Source: an uncultured Steroidobacter sp.
GTDB lineage: Bacteria; Pseudomonadota; Gammaproteobacteria; Steroidobacterales; Steroidobacteraceae
Direction: 5' to 3'
Length of the DNA: 64,000 nt
NCBI GenBank assembly: GCA_938008435.1
Contig: CALLKK010000009.1
Location: forward strand, 1-64,000
A model generated the notes under the pieces. It was not told the DNA's origin. It saw only the letters and a program-made list of their open reading frames with translations, and did not search any database. The translations under genes and the position numbers were made by a program. This document shows, one piece after another, positions 51,344 to 60,186 of the stretch. The number at the start of each line of letters is the position of its first letter. Positions within the stretch are counted from its first letter, which is position 1.

Positions 51344-51480
51344 TCGATTCTCGCGACATTGCATCAAGACACGAGCTGCTGCTCGATCCGCTCGAGGCGC
51401 AACGGGCAGGATGCCCGTCCTCGAGCGGCCGCATACGCGATCAAGCCATTGCGCGTGCGGTTTGAGGAGGGAGACGCAAC

Positions 51481-52293
51481 ATGCCCCGTCTGGTCAACCT
51501 CCACCCGAGTCGCGGCACAGGACTGCTACTCGGGCTCTTGCCGTTTGTCATCCTGGTGTTCGCGTACGTGCTCGGCTCGAATGCGCGCTTGGCGGAGAAC
51601 CCCGACGACAAGCTCCTGCCGGCACCGTCGAGCTTCGTCGAGACGATCAACAAATACGCGTTCGAGGAAGATCGTCGTAGCGGCCAACGCTTGTGGTGGG
51701 TCGATACCGGCGCGAGCCTCAAGCGCCTGCTCGTCGCGCTGACGCTCAGCGCTGCGCTCGGACTCGCGCTCGGCTTGGCGATCGGCGCCATACCGTATGT
51801 GCGCTCGCTCCTGCTGCCCTTCGTCGCTGCATTCGGAATGATCCCGCCGCTCGCAATCCTGCCGATCCTGTTCATCGTGCTCGGGCTCGGCGAGACGGCG
51901 AAGGTCGCGCTCATCGTCATCGGCATCACGCCAATCGTCGTGCGCGACATTGCGCTGCGCGCGAGCGAGATTCCGAGCGAGCAACTCATCAAAGCACAGA
52001 CGCTCGGCGCATCGAGCTGGCTACTCGCCGTGCGCGTGCTGCTGCCGCAGCTGCTGCCGCGGCTCATCGACACGATCCGGCTCAATCTCGGCTGCGCTTG
52101 GCTGTTCTTGATCGCCGCCGAGGCGATCGCGTCGACCGAGGGCTTGGGCTATCGCATCTTTCTTGTGCGGCGCTACATGGCGATGGACGTGATTCTTCCG
52201 TACGTCGCCTGGATCACGGCGCTCGCATTCTTCATGGACTACGCGCTGCGCCGCGCGCGGCGCGCACTGTTCCCTTGGGCGGAGAGCGTTTGA
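51481..52293 (+). CDS. guanidine ABC importer, permease
   Basis: 270 residues with six helices, type I (SsuC/TauC-like) ABC permease. The cytoplasmic EAA loop is visible as EQLIKAQTLGASSWLLAVRVLLPQLLPRLIDTI, and IPPLAILPILFIVLGLGETAKVALIVIGITPIVVRDIALRA is typical. MPRLVNLHPSRGTGLLLG start; ATG follows GGAGGGAGACGCAAC. 137 bases after the binding-protein gene. Its TGA shares a base with the next ATG. Confidence 0.93.
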   Translation: MPRLVNLHPSRGTGLLLGLLPFVILVFAYVLGSNARLAENPDDKLLPAPSSFVETINKYAFEEDRRSGQRLWWVDTGASLKRLLVALTLSAALGLALGLAIGAIPYVRSLLLPFVAAFGMIPPLAILPILFIVLGLGETAKVALIVIGITPIVVRDIALRASEIPSEQLIKAQTLGASSWLLAVRVLLPQLLPRLIDTIRLNLGCAWLFLIAAEAIASTEGLGYRIFLVRRYMAMDVILPYVAWITALAFFMDYALRRARRALFPWAESV

Positions 52294-53033
52294 TGGCGGA
52301 GGTGAAGATTCGACGGCTGTGGAAAGAGTACGGTGCTCAGGTCGTGCTCGAGAATCTCAATCTGACGATTGCCGACGGCGAGTTCGTAACGATCGTCGGC
52401 GCTTCCGGCTGCGGCAAGACGACGTTCCTCAAGATGCTGCTCGGAGTGGAGAAGCCGACACGCGGGGAGATCCTGCTCGACGGTCAACCGCTCGTCTACG
52501 AGCCCGCACCCGATCGCGGCATCGTCTTCCAGCGTTACTCGCTGTTTCCGCATCTCACCGTCACCGAGAACCTGCTGCTCGGACTCGAGCTCGCCCACTC
52601 CCGCGTGCTCGGCCGCCTGTTCGGCCGCGCCCGCCGGCAAGCGCTCGAACGTGCACGTGCGCTGCTCGAGGAGATCGGCCTGTATACCGCACGCGACAAG
52701 TATCCGTCGCAACTCTCGGGCGGCATGCAACAGCGTTTGTCGATCGCGCAGTCGGTGATCTGCCAGCCGAAGATTTTGCTGCTCGATGAGCCCTTCGGCG
52801 CGCTCGATCCCGGCATCACGGCGGACATGCACGAAATCATCCTGCGGCTGTGGGAAGCCAATCGCATGACGGTCTTCATGGTGACGCACGACGTCAAGGA
52901 AAGCTTCCAGCTCGGCACGCGCCTGCTCGTCTTCGACAAGAAGCGGCACGATCCGCAGGCGCCGGAGGCATACGGCGCAACCGTCACCTACGACATTCCG
53001 CTCAATCGCAATCGTTATCCGATCGCCGCGTGA
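52293..53033 (+). CDS. guanidine ABC importer, ATP-binding protein
   Basis: 246 residues. Walker A GASGCGKTT, Q-loop IVFQRYSLFPHL, signature LSGGMQQRLSIAQS, Walker B ILLLDEPFGALDP and switch His in MVTHDVKES. Start ATG 52293 overlaps the permease stop (TGATG), so the two are coupled. Completes the importer that feeds the divergent catabolic operon. No terminator is evident in the 27 bases before the convergent panE-like gene. Confidence 0.94.
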   Translation: MAEVKIRRLWKEYGAQVVLENLNLTIADGEFVTIVGASGCGKTTFLKMLLGVEKPTRGEILLDGQPLVYEPAPDRGIVFQRYSLFPHLTVTENLLLGLELAHSRVLGRLFGRARRQALERARALLEEIGLYTARDKYPSQLSGGMQQRLSIAQSVICQPKILLLDEPFGALDPGITADMHEIILRLWEANRMTVFMVTHDVKESFQLGTRLLVFDKKRHDPQAPEAYGATVTYDIPLNRNRYPIAA

Positions 53034-53060
53034 GCGATCGATAGCGCGGCTGTCGCGACG

Positions 53061-54008
53061 TCAGCGACCCGTCTGCATCAGCCGATAGCTGAGCTCGAGA
53101 GTCGGCATGGCAATCCCGAGCTCGCGGCCACGCGCAAGCGCGTACCCGAGCGTCTCTTCGATCTCGAGCGGCGTGCCGCGATCGATGTCCTGCAACGTCG
53201 ACATGCGATGCTCGGGCGCGTTCTCCTTGAAGCGCTGGCCGATCTCCTGCACGACACAGACGGCATCGGCATCCGCGCCCGACGCGAGCGTCTTCGCCGG
53301 CAGCGGCGAGAGATCCATGAGCGGGATGCGCAGCGCTTCGGCAAGCCGCGCCACCTCGCGCACGAGCTGCACCGCCACCCAGGCGCCGTTCGCATCGCTC
53401 AAGTATCGCCACGTGTTGAGCCGCGTGAGCGCCGCCAGCGGCACGAGTCCCGCCCACGCGACAAACTTCGACCACTCGCGCGTTTGAATGTCCGGGTACG
53501 CGGCGCAACGCACGCCCGCCGCATCGATCGTTTCGGCCAGTGCGGTCACGCGCTCGCTCATCGCGCCGGAGAGCTCGCCGAGATGCAAGCCGACATTGCG
53601 CGTGAACAGCACCTCTCCTGATGCCAGGAGCTCGCCGCTGAAGTCCGCCATCGCGCCGAGCACGGCGGTTTGCGGGAACACACGTGCGAGCAGCTCGTCC
53701 TTGACGACGCCGTTCTGCATCGAAAAGGCGGTGCCGACCTTGACGTGCGCATACGGCTCGAGGCTCGGCAATGTATCGATCGCCTTGGTCGCTACGACGA
53801 AGCAATCGACCGCGTCCAGCTCAGCCGGTTTGGTTACGACCGCGCAGCGCTCGCGCAGCTCGTTGAGGCCGTGCACGATGAGACCGTCACGTTCGATCGC
53901 CTGCGCGCGCCGCCCGCGCGCGAGCACGATCACCTCGTGCCCTGCGCGCACCAGATGCGCGGCGAGGATCGTACCGAGCGCGCCGGCGCCGAGAATCGCA
54001 AACTTCAT
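53061..54008 (-). CDS. panE: 2-dehydropantoate 2-reductase family protein
   Basis: 315 residues, ketopantoate reductase fold: NADP loop MKFAILGAGALGTILAAHLVRAGHEVIVLARG, catalytic-type Lys in VVATKAIDT, FSMQNGVVKDELL, and C-terminal helical domain ending EETLGYALARGRELGIAMPTLELSYRL with the conserved TLE. True PanE makes pantoate for coenzyme A; paralogues of this family also exist for other 2-oxo acids, so the assignment is to family rather than pathway. Near other redox genes (aldo/keto reductase). Confidence 0.85.
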   Translation of the reverse strand: MKFAILGAGALGTILAAHLVRAGHEVIVLARGRRAQAIERDGLIVHGLNELRERCAVVTKPAELDAVDCFVVATKAIDTLPSLEPYAHVKVGTAFSMQNGVVKDELLARVFPQTAVLGAMADFSGELLASGEVLFTRNVGLHLGELSGAMSERVTALAETIDAAGVRCAAYPDIQTREWSKFVAWAGLVPLAALTRLNTWRYLSDANGAWVAVQLVREVARLAEALRIPLMDLSPLPAKTLASGADADAVCVVQEIGQRFKENAPEHRMSTLQDIDRGTPLEIEETLGYALARGRELGIAMPTLELSYRLMQTGR

Positions 54009-54128
54009 ACCGTTGCTCGCATCGCTCTCTGAAACTCCAAGGAGGCAGCAGCTTACGCGAGCAGCGTGGATGCAACCAGACGGGCCCAAGGCGCGCGCCA
54101 AACCTTACGCGCCCCAGGCATTTCCTCT

Positions 54129-55181
<1,053 letters not shown>

Positions 55182-55286
55182 GTCGCCTCCTCGTCTTGGC
55201 GAGATCGGAAGGCGCACGCTAGGGCGTCGGCTTCGTGGTAAAAACCCTCGTGCGAGCGAATCAGTTTTCGCGTTTCGTCGAAAATC

Positions 55287-56225
55287 ATGGACCGCATCAC
55301 CGATCTGCAGCTGTTCCTGCGCGTTCTCGATCTCGGCTCGATCAGCGCGGCGGCACGCAGCCTCGATCTGTCGGTCGGCGTCGCAAGTCAGCGTCTGAAG
55401 CGTTTGGAACGTGCGCTTGGCGTCAAGCTCCTCCATCGCAGCACCCGGCAACTGCATGCCACGCCCGAGGGCATCGCGCTCGCCGAGCAAGGGCGCAGCT
55501 TGATCGAAGATCTCGAAGCCTTGACGAGCAGCTTGCGGCAAGCGGGCAAGGACGTCGCCGGTACGCTGCGCGTGACGGTCCCGGCCGCGTTCGGCCGTCA
55601 GTACATCTCGCCGCTCTTGCCGCAATTCCTGCACCGCTATCCGTCGTTGCGGGTATCGATCGACATGAGCGATACGCTCGTAGATCTGGTCGGCGAAGGG
55701 TTCGATTTGGCGATCCGCATCGGGCAGCTCGAAGACTCGAGCCTTGTTGCGCGGCGCCTGGCCGCAAACCGGCGCGTGCTCTGCGCGGCCCCGAGCTATC
55801 TGAAAAGGCGCGGCACGCCGCAGCACCCGCAGGAGCTCGCCGAGCATGACTGCCTGTTGATGCTCGGTCCCAAAGGTCCGCGCGACCAATGGACGCTCAC
55901 GGCGCCCGACGGCACGGTCGCGAGCATGCGCGTCCGCGGCCGCCTGGAGAGCAATATGGGCGAGGCCATCCGCGAAGCGGCGCTCGCCGGGCTCGGCATC
56001 TCGCTGCATTCGCTGTGGCACGTATGCGACGATCTGCGCAACGGACGCCTCGTTCTCGTACTGCCCGACTATCGGCTCGCCGACAGCGCGATCTATGCCG
56101 TGATGCCGCCGCGCCGGATGGTGCTGCCGCGCGTGCGAGCATTCATCGATTTCGTCTCGGAGCAGTTGCATCCGATCCCACCGTGGGAACGCGTGCCGCT
56201 CACGCCGCGCAAGACGCGTCGTTGA
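55287..56225 (+). CDS. LysR family transcriptional regulator
   Basis: 312 residues. N-terminal winged helix: MDRITDLQLFLRVLDLGSIS then AAARSLDLSVGVASQRLKRLERALGVKLLHRSTRQLHATPEG; C-terminal periplasmic-binding-like effector domain (about 90-300, GTLRVTVPAAFGRQYISPLLPQFLHRYPSLRVSIDMSD and GEGFDLAIRIGQLEDSSLVARRLA), a DsdC/AaeR-type subgroup. The effector is unknown. It is 105 bases from the divergent aldo/keto reductase gene, the usual target geometry. Confidence 0.94.
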   Translation: MDRITDLQLFLRVLDLGSISAAARSLDLSVGVASQRLKRLERALGVKLLHRSTRQLHATPEGIALAEQGRSLIEDLEALTSSLRQAGKDVAGTLRVTVPAAFGRQYISPLLPQFLHRYPSLRVSIDMSDTLVDLVGEGFDLAIRIGQLEDSSLVARRLAANRRVLCAAPSYLKRRGTPQHPQELAEHDCLLMLGPKGPRDQWTLTAPDGTVASMRVRGRLESNMGEAIREAALAGLGISLHSLWHVCDDLRNGRLVLVLPDYRLADSAIYAVMPPRRMVLPRVRAFIDFVSEQLHPIPPWERVPLTPRKTRR

Positions 56226-56337
56226 CTCATCATTGCGCCGGCATCACTTCTGTTTTTCTTCTCCGGGCGCTAAATCAACCGCTCGCACGCAGATTGGCCG
56301 CGTAGAATGCGACGCTCCCCGCCTCGGAGAAGCCGCA

Positions 56338-57246
56338 GTGACGTGGCGAACATGGCTGATTTTTCCCCTTCTGTGCGTGCTTTGGGGCATGCCCTACTTC
56401 TTCATCAAGCTCGCGCTCGTGGAGCTTTCGCCGATCGCGGTCGCATGGAGCCGGCTGACATTGGCGGCGCTCGTGCTGGTGCCGATCGCGCTGCATCGAC
56501 GGGTGCTCTTGCCGGCGCTGCGCCATAAGCTCGCGATCGTGGCTTTCGGGATCGTCGAGCTCGTCATTCCGTTCTCGTTGATCTCGTTCGGCGAGCAATG
56601 GATCAGCTCTTCTCTCGCCGGCATCCTCGTTGCGACCGTGCCCCTTGCCATCGTCGTGATCGCACCGTTCTTCGGCGTGAAGGAAAAGCTCGGCGCACGG
56701 CGCTTCGTCGGCCTGATCGTCGGGCTCGTCGGGGTCGTCGCGCTGCTCGGCGTCGATACGGGCGGCGCGCCGCAACAGTGGCTCGGGGTGCTATGTCTTT
56801 TCGGCGCCGTGATCGGCTACACGATCGGCCCCTTGATCGTGCAGCGCTACTTGGCAGGCGTGGATCAACTGGGCGCGTTATCGGCCAGTCTGATCGTGGC
56901 TTCGATCGTGCTCTTGCCGTGGGCCCTGTTGGAGGTGCCGACGGCGCTTCCCTCGTCGCTGACGCTGACGTCGATCGGCATCCTCGGTATTTTTTGTACA
57001 GCGCTCGCCCTGCTCTCGTTCTTCTATCTGATCAACACGGCAGGAGCGGCACGCGCTTCGGTGGTCGCCTACATCTGCCCGGCAGTGGCCGCGCTGCTCG
57101 GCGTGCTGCTGCTCAACGAGCCGTTCGGTTTCGGCAGCGCCGCGGGCCTGGCGTTGATCTTGGTCGGTTCGTGGATGGCCACCGGGGGTGCGCGCCGAGA
57201 GCCGGCGCGCGAACCGGCGATGGCGCAGCAAGAAGTAGGAACATAG
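56338..57246 (+). CDS. EamA family (DMT superfamily) transporter
   Basis: 302 residues, ten predicted helices in two EamA repeats: WLIFPLLCVLWGMPYFFIKLALVELSPIAVAWSRL begins the first and CLFGAVIGYTIGPLIVQRYLAGVDQLGALSASLIVASIVLLPWALL the second, with the RxxSVVAYICPAVAALLGVLLLNEPF region of the family. Likely a metabolite or amino-acid exporter; substrate unknown. No ATG fits; GTG 56338 with GGAGA 8 bases before it is chosen. Confidence 0.88.
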   Translation: MTWRTWLIFPLLCVLWGMPYFFIKLALVELSPIAVAWSRLTLAALVLVPIALHRRVLLPALRHKLAIVAFGIVELVIPFSLISFGEQWISSSLAGILVATVPLAIVVIAPFFGVKEKLGARRFVGLIVGLVGVVALLGVDTGGAPQQWLGVLCLFGAVIGYTIGPLIVQRYLAGVDQLGALSASLIVASIVLLPWALLEVPTALPSSLTLTSIGILGIFCTALALLSFFYLINTAGAARASVVAYICPAVAALLGVLLLNEPFGFGSAAGLALILVGSWMATGGARREPAREPAMAQQEVGT

Positions 57247-57342
57247 CTCAGCGCGCCAAAGCGGCACGCGTCCAAGCGCTCGCCGCGGCGTCGGCACCGA
57301 CTTATGTGAGAGGCGCATCGACCGACAGGTCGATGCGGACCG

Positions 57343-57555
57343 TCATTGCCAATTGTGGCGCGCGCGGAATTCTTTGACTTGCCGCTCCGCTTCCTCGCGC
57401 TCCCAGCCGTAGCACTCCTGCAGCTTGGTGGCGAGCACGTCGGCCCGGCCTGCCAGCTCCTCGATTTCCTCGTCGGTCAATCGGCGCCAGCGCTGTTTGA
57501 TGCGACTCTTGATGCGCGAGAAATCAATGCCGCTCACGTCTCTGTTCACTGCCAT
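57343..57555 (-). CDS. CsbD-like stress protein
   Basis: 70 residues: FSRIKSRIKQRWRRLTDEEIEELAGRADVLATKLQECYGWEREEAERQVKEFRARHNW, a CsbD-type four-helix bundle fold (E. coli YjbJ relatives), here without the usual N-terminal NxDxxxG. Widespread stress-induced proteins of unknown mechanism. ATG 57555 is preceded closely by GGGAGG. Alone on the minus strand between the EamA gene and the DUF1203 gene. Confidence 0.85.
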   Translation of the reverse strand: MAVNRDVSGIDFSRIKSRIKQRWRRLTDEEIEELAGRADVLATKLQECYGWEREEAERQVKEFRARHNWQ

Positions 57556-57739
57556 CGCCTCCCGGATCGCCTCGTCGCGTCCTTGCTATGTATCTCCAAT
57601 GCGAACGGCACGTTATTGCCGCTTCCCGAAATGACCTAGGGGCAAATAAGTTCCAGGGGCGCAAACGCAAAGGGCGTGCGTCCTTGGTTCGCGGATGCGC
57701 CGTGCGGAAATGGGATGCGTTTGCACGGCGCACGCAGCA

Positions 57740-58207
57740 TCAGGCGCGTTCGGCGCGCGCGGCGTAACAGCCGAGCTTGGCGTAATGCAGGTGCACGTAG
57801 CTGACGGACGGCTGCGCCAGCATGCGCTCGATAGCCTCTGCCAGCTCGGTACCGGACACCAGGTCGCCCGCGCAGAACATGTGCCGCTCGTCGAAACCGC
57901 GCAGCGACATCATGCGGGAACGGAACAGCGCCGGCACTTCGCCGGGTGCGCAGCGCGCTTCGACCGCGCGCTCGCGGACAAAGATCGCATGCGCCGCTCG
58001 AAACGGCGTGCGGGCCGGCTGATGCTCGTAGTTGAGCAGCAGCACCGTCTCGCCGATTTCCGCATCGACCAGGCTGACGCGGCAGGGGAAGCCCGGGTTG
58101 GCATCGGCAACGACGCGCAGCGCATTGCGTTCTTTGAGCGCCTCGTCCGAGAGGGAGAAGAGCTCCGCGAACGACTCGCGGGGCAAGGGAAGAATCCTGA
58201 AGGTCAT
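57740..58207 (-). CDS. DUF1203 family protein
   Basis: 155 residues: FRILPLPRESFAELFSLSDEALKERNALRVVADANPGFPCRVSLVDAEIGETVLLLNYEHQPARTPFRAAHAIFVRERAVEARCAPGEVPALFRSRMMSLRGFDERHMFCAGDLVSG. The PCRVSL-xAxxGE-LLLNYEHQP pattern is DUF1203, function unknown. ATG 58207; 93 bases downstream of the GNAT gene on the same strand. Confidence 0.85.
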   Translation of the reverse strand: MTFRILPLPRESFAELFSLSDEALKERNALRVVADANPGFPCRVSLVDAEIGETVLLLNYEHQPARTPFRAAHAIFVRERAVEARCAPGEVPALFRSRMMSLRGFDERHMFCAGDLVSGTELAEAIERMLAQPSVSYVHLHYAKLGCYAARAERA

Positions 58208-58300
58208 AGCGGCTCCGGCGGAGGAAATATCACGGCGCGCATACTGCATGCGGCGCGCGCGGAATGCTCTCCGCCGATTGCGCTCGAATCCTGGTGCGGG

Positions 58301-58780
58301 CTAAAAGCCGTCGCGGCCGTGGACGCTCAGGTCGCGCACCATGCGGACCGCATTGTCACGACCTTGGTAGTAGCCCGGGACCACGTCCGTCTCGCTGTAA
58401 CCCATCGCGGCGTAGAAGCGGCGCGCTCCCACATTGCTTTCGCGGACCTCGAGTCGGATCGTGAAGATGCCCGCGACGATGGCCGTCGTTTCGAGCCAAG
58501 TGAGCAACTGTCGGCCGATTCCCGAACGCTGCCGGCTCGGCAGGACGCCGAGCAGATTGAGGTGGGCACTCACGTCGCCGAACTGCATGATCGCAAAGCC
58601 GACGAGCTGCGCCCGATCGCGCGCCACGAGCACGGTGCTCTCCTTGTCGTGGATGTAGCGCAGGATGCGCTCGCGACTCCACATCGGCACGAGATCCGTC
58701 TCGATCAGCCAGCGCGAGATGTCCGCGATTGCCGCAGCATCCGCGCGACGCGCGAGCTCGCAGGTACAGACTGAAGGCAT
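58301..58780 (-). CDS. GNAT family N-acetyltransferase
   Basis: 159 residues with the GNAT fold; acetyl-CoA site motif A is LLGVLPSRQRSGIGRQLLTWLE and motif B includes LEVRESNVGARRFYAAMGYSE. It resembles the RimI-like single-domain acetyltransferases, but the target cannot be read. Same strand as DUF1203, likely one transcription unit. The upstream gap (58781-58929) holds an intergenic repeat. Confidence 0.88.
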   Translation of the reverse strand: MPSVCTCELARRADAAAIADISRWLIETDLVPMWSRERILRYIHDKESTVLVARDRAQLVGFAIMQFGDVSAHLNLLGVLPSRQRSGIGRQLLTWLETTAIVAGIFTIRLEVRESNVGARRFYAAMGYSETDVVPGYYQGRDNAVRMVRDLSVHGRDGF

Positions 58781-58809
58781 GGCCGTAGCGTAGCACCGAA
58801 AAATGGCAA

Positions 58810-58840
58810 ACGGACTACAGGCTACGGGCTACGGCCAGAA
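58810..58840. repeat. intergenic 7-bp-period repeat, locus 4
   Basis: In the GNAT/cfa gap. Inverted relative to the copy at 37162-37192; GGCTACGGCCAGAA (58827-58840) is identical to 35947-35960 and the rest matches the core with few changes. Confidence 0.7.
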
Positions 58841-58929
58841 ACGTGCGAATTGCGCTTCATCGGCCCTGGCGGGCGCTGGCCAGAAGACGCGCGCAGGGCG
58901 TGTCTTGCGCCAGCCTCGAGCTCGCGAAG

Positions 58930-60042
58930 CTAGCGAACCTCTTCCAACCCGCCCACCACGCCGTGCGGCGAGAGCAGCACTTGCCACAGCTGGATGCGGC
59001 GCGCGCGGAAGCTCGCCGCCGAGCACATCAGCCAGAACTCCCACATGCGGCGGAAACGCTCGCCGTACTTCGGCGCAAGCTCCGGCCAGCTCGCGCGGAA
59101 ACGGTCGTACCAGCACATGAGCGTGCGGTCGTAATCGGGCCCGAAGGAGTGCCAATCCTCGATGACGAACAGCTCTTCGAGCGCCTCGGCAATCTGCTTG
59201 GTCGAGGGCAACAGCGAGTTCGGAAAGATGTACCGCTCGATCCACGGATCGTTCGCGCGCTCGGAAATGTTGCTGCCGATGGTGTGCAGCAGGAACAAAC
59301 CGTCATCCACGAGCAACCGTCGCGCGTGCTCGAAGTACGTCCGGTAATTGCGCAACCCGACGTGCTCGAACATGCCGATCGAGAAGATGCGGTCGAACTT
59401 GCCCTGCAGCGCGCGATAGTCGGTGAGGATGATCTTGACCGGCAGATGCTTGCAGCGCTCGGCAGCGGTTGCCGCCTGATTCTTCGACACGGTCACGCCG
59501 GTCACCTTCACGCCGTAGCGCTCGGCCGCAAATTGCGCCGCGCCACCCCAGCCGCAACCGATGTCGAGCACTTCCATACCCGGCTCGAGGCGCAGCTTGC
59601 GGCAGATCAGATCGAGCTTCGCCTCCTGCGCGCTGTCGAGATCGTGCGCGTTACGCCAATACGCGCAGCTGTAGATCATGCGCGCATCGAGCATGCGTTC
59701 GTACAGATCGTCGCCGATGTCGTAGTGCTGCTCGCCCACTTTGAACGAGCGGCGCGGCGACTGGCGGTTGAACACGTGCGTCTGCAGCGACATCCACCAT
59801 TTGTGAACGGAGCGCACGCGCCGCTCGGCGGAGGCGCGAAAGACGCGCGTCAGCATCTCGTCGAGCTGCTCGCAATCCCATTGCCCATCCATGTACGATT
59901 CGCCGACGCCGAGCGTGCCGTGCCAGAGCACGCGCTTGAAGAACGACGGGTCGTTCACGCGGATGTCCCACGGATTCGGTCCGTCGAGCGCAACTCCCGT
60001 ACCGTCGAGTAACGATTCGATGGCCTGACGAGCTTTCGTCAT
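58930..60042 (-). CDS. cfa: cyclopropane-fatty-acyl-phospholipid synthase family methyltransferase
   Basis: 370 residues. SAM motif VLDIGCGWGGAAQFAAERYG, bicarbonate/substrate-site blocks SYMDGQWDCEQLDEML near the N-terminus, YDIGDDLYERMLDARMIYSCAYW and FSIGMFEHVG, FLLHTIG. Matches CFA synthase, which adds a methylene bridge to unsaturated acyl chains in membrane lipids. ATG 60042 has AAGGG upstream. The frame is open far beyond it, only as antisense of polB. Divergent from the polymerase gene by 145 bases. Confidence 0.93.
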   Translation of the reverse strand: MTKARQAIESLLDGTGVALDGPNPWDIRVNDPSFFKRVLWHGTLGVGESYMDGQWDCEQLDEMLTRVFRASAERRVRSVHKWWMSLQTHVFNRQSPRRSFKVGEQHYDIGDDLYERMLDARMIYSCAYWRNAHDLDSAQEAKLDLICRKLRLEPGMEVLDIGCGWGGAAQFAAERYGVKVTGVTVSKNQAATAAERCKHLPVKIILTDYRALQGKFDRIFSIGMFEHVGLRNYRTYFEHARRLLVDDGLFLLHTIGSNISERANDPWIERYIFPNSLLPSTKQIAEALEELFVIEDWHSFGPDYDRTLMCWYDRFRASWPELAPKYGERFRRMWEFWLMCSAASFRARRIQLWQVLLSPHGVVGGLEEVR

Positions 60043-60186
60043 TCGGTGTGCCCTTGTGGTGCCCTTCCCCAGGCGGGTCCGTCGTGAATGGTACCTATTG
60101 TGAGCACGCAGTGAGAACCGAAACCCTTCGGCACGCCCAATTTCGCATAGAGTCGCGACAATTCGCGTGATTCGACGACGGCAACC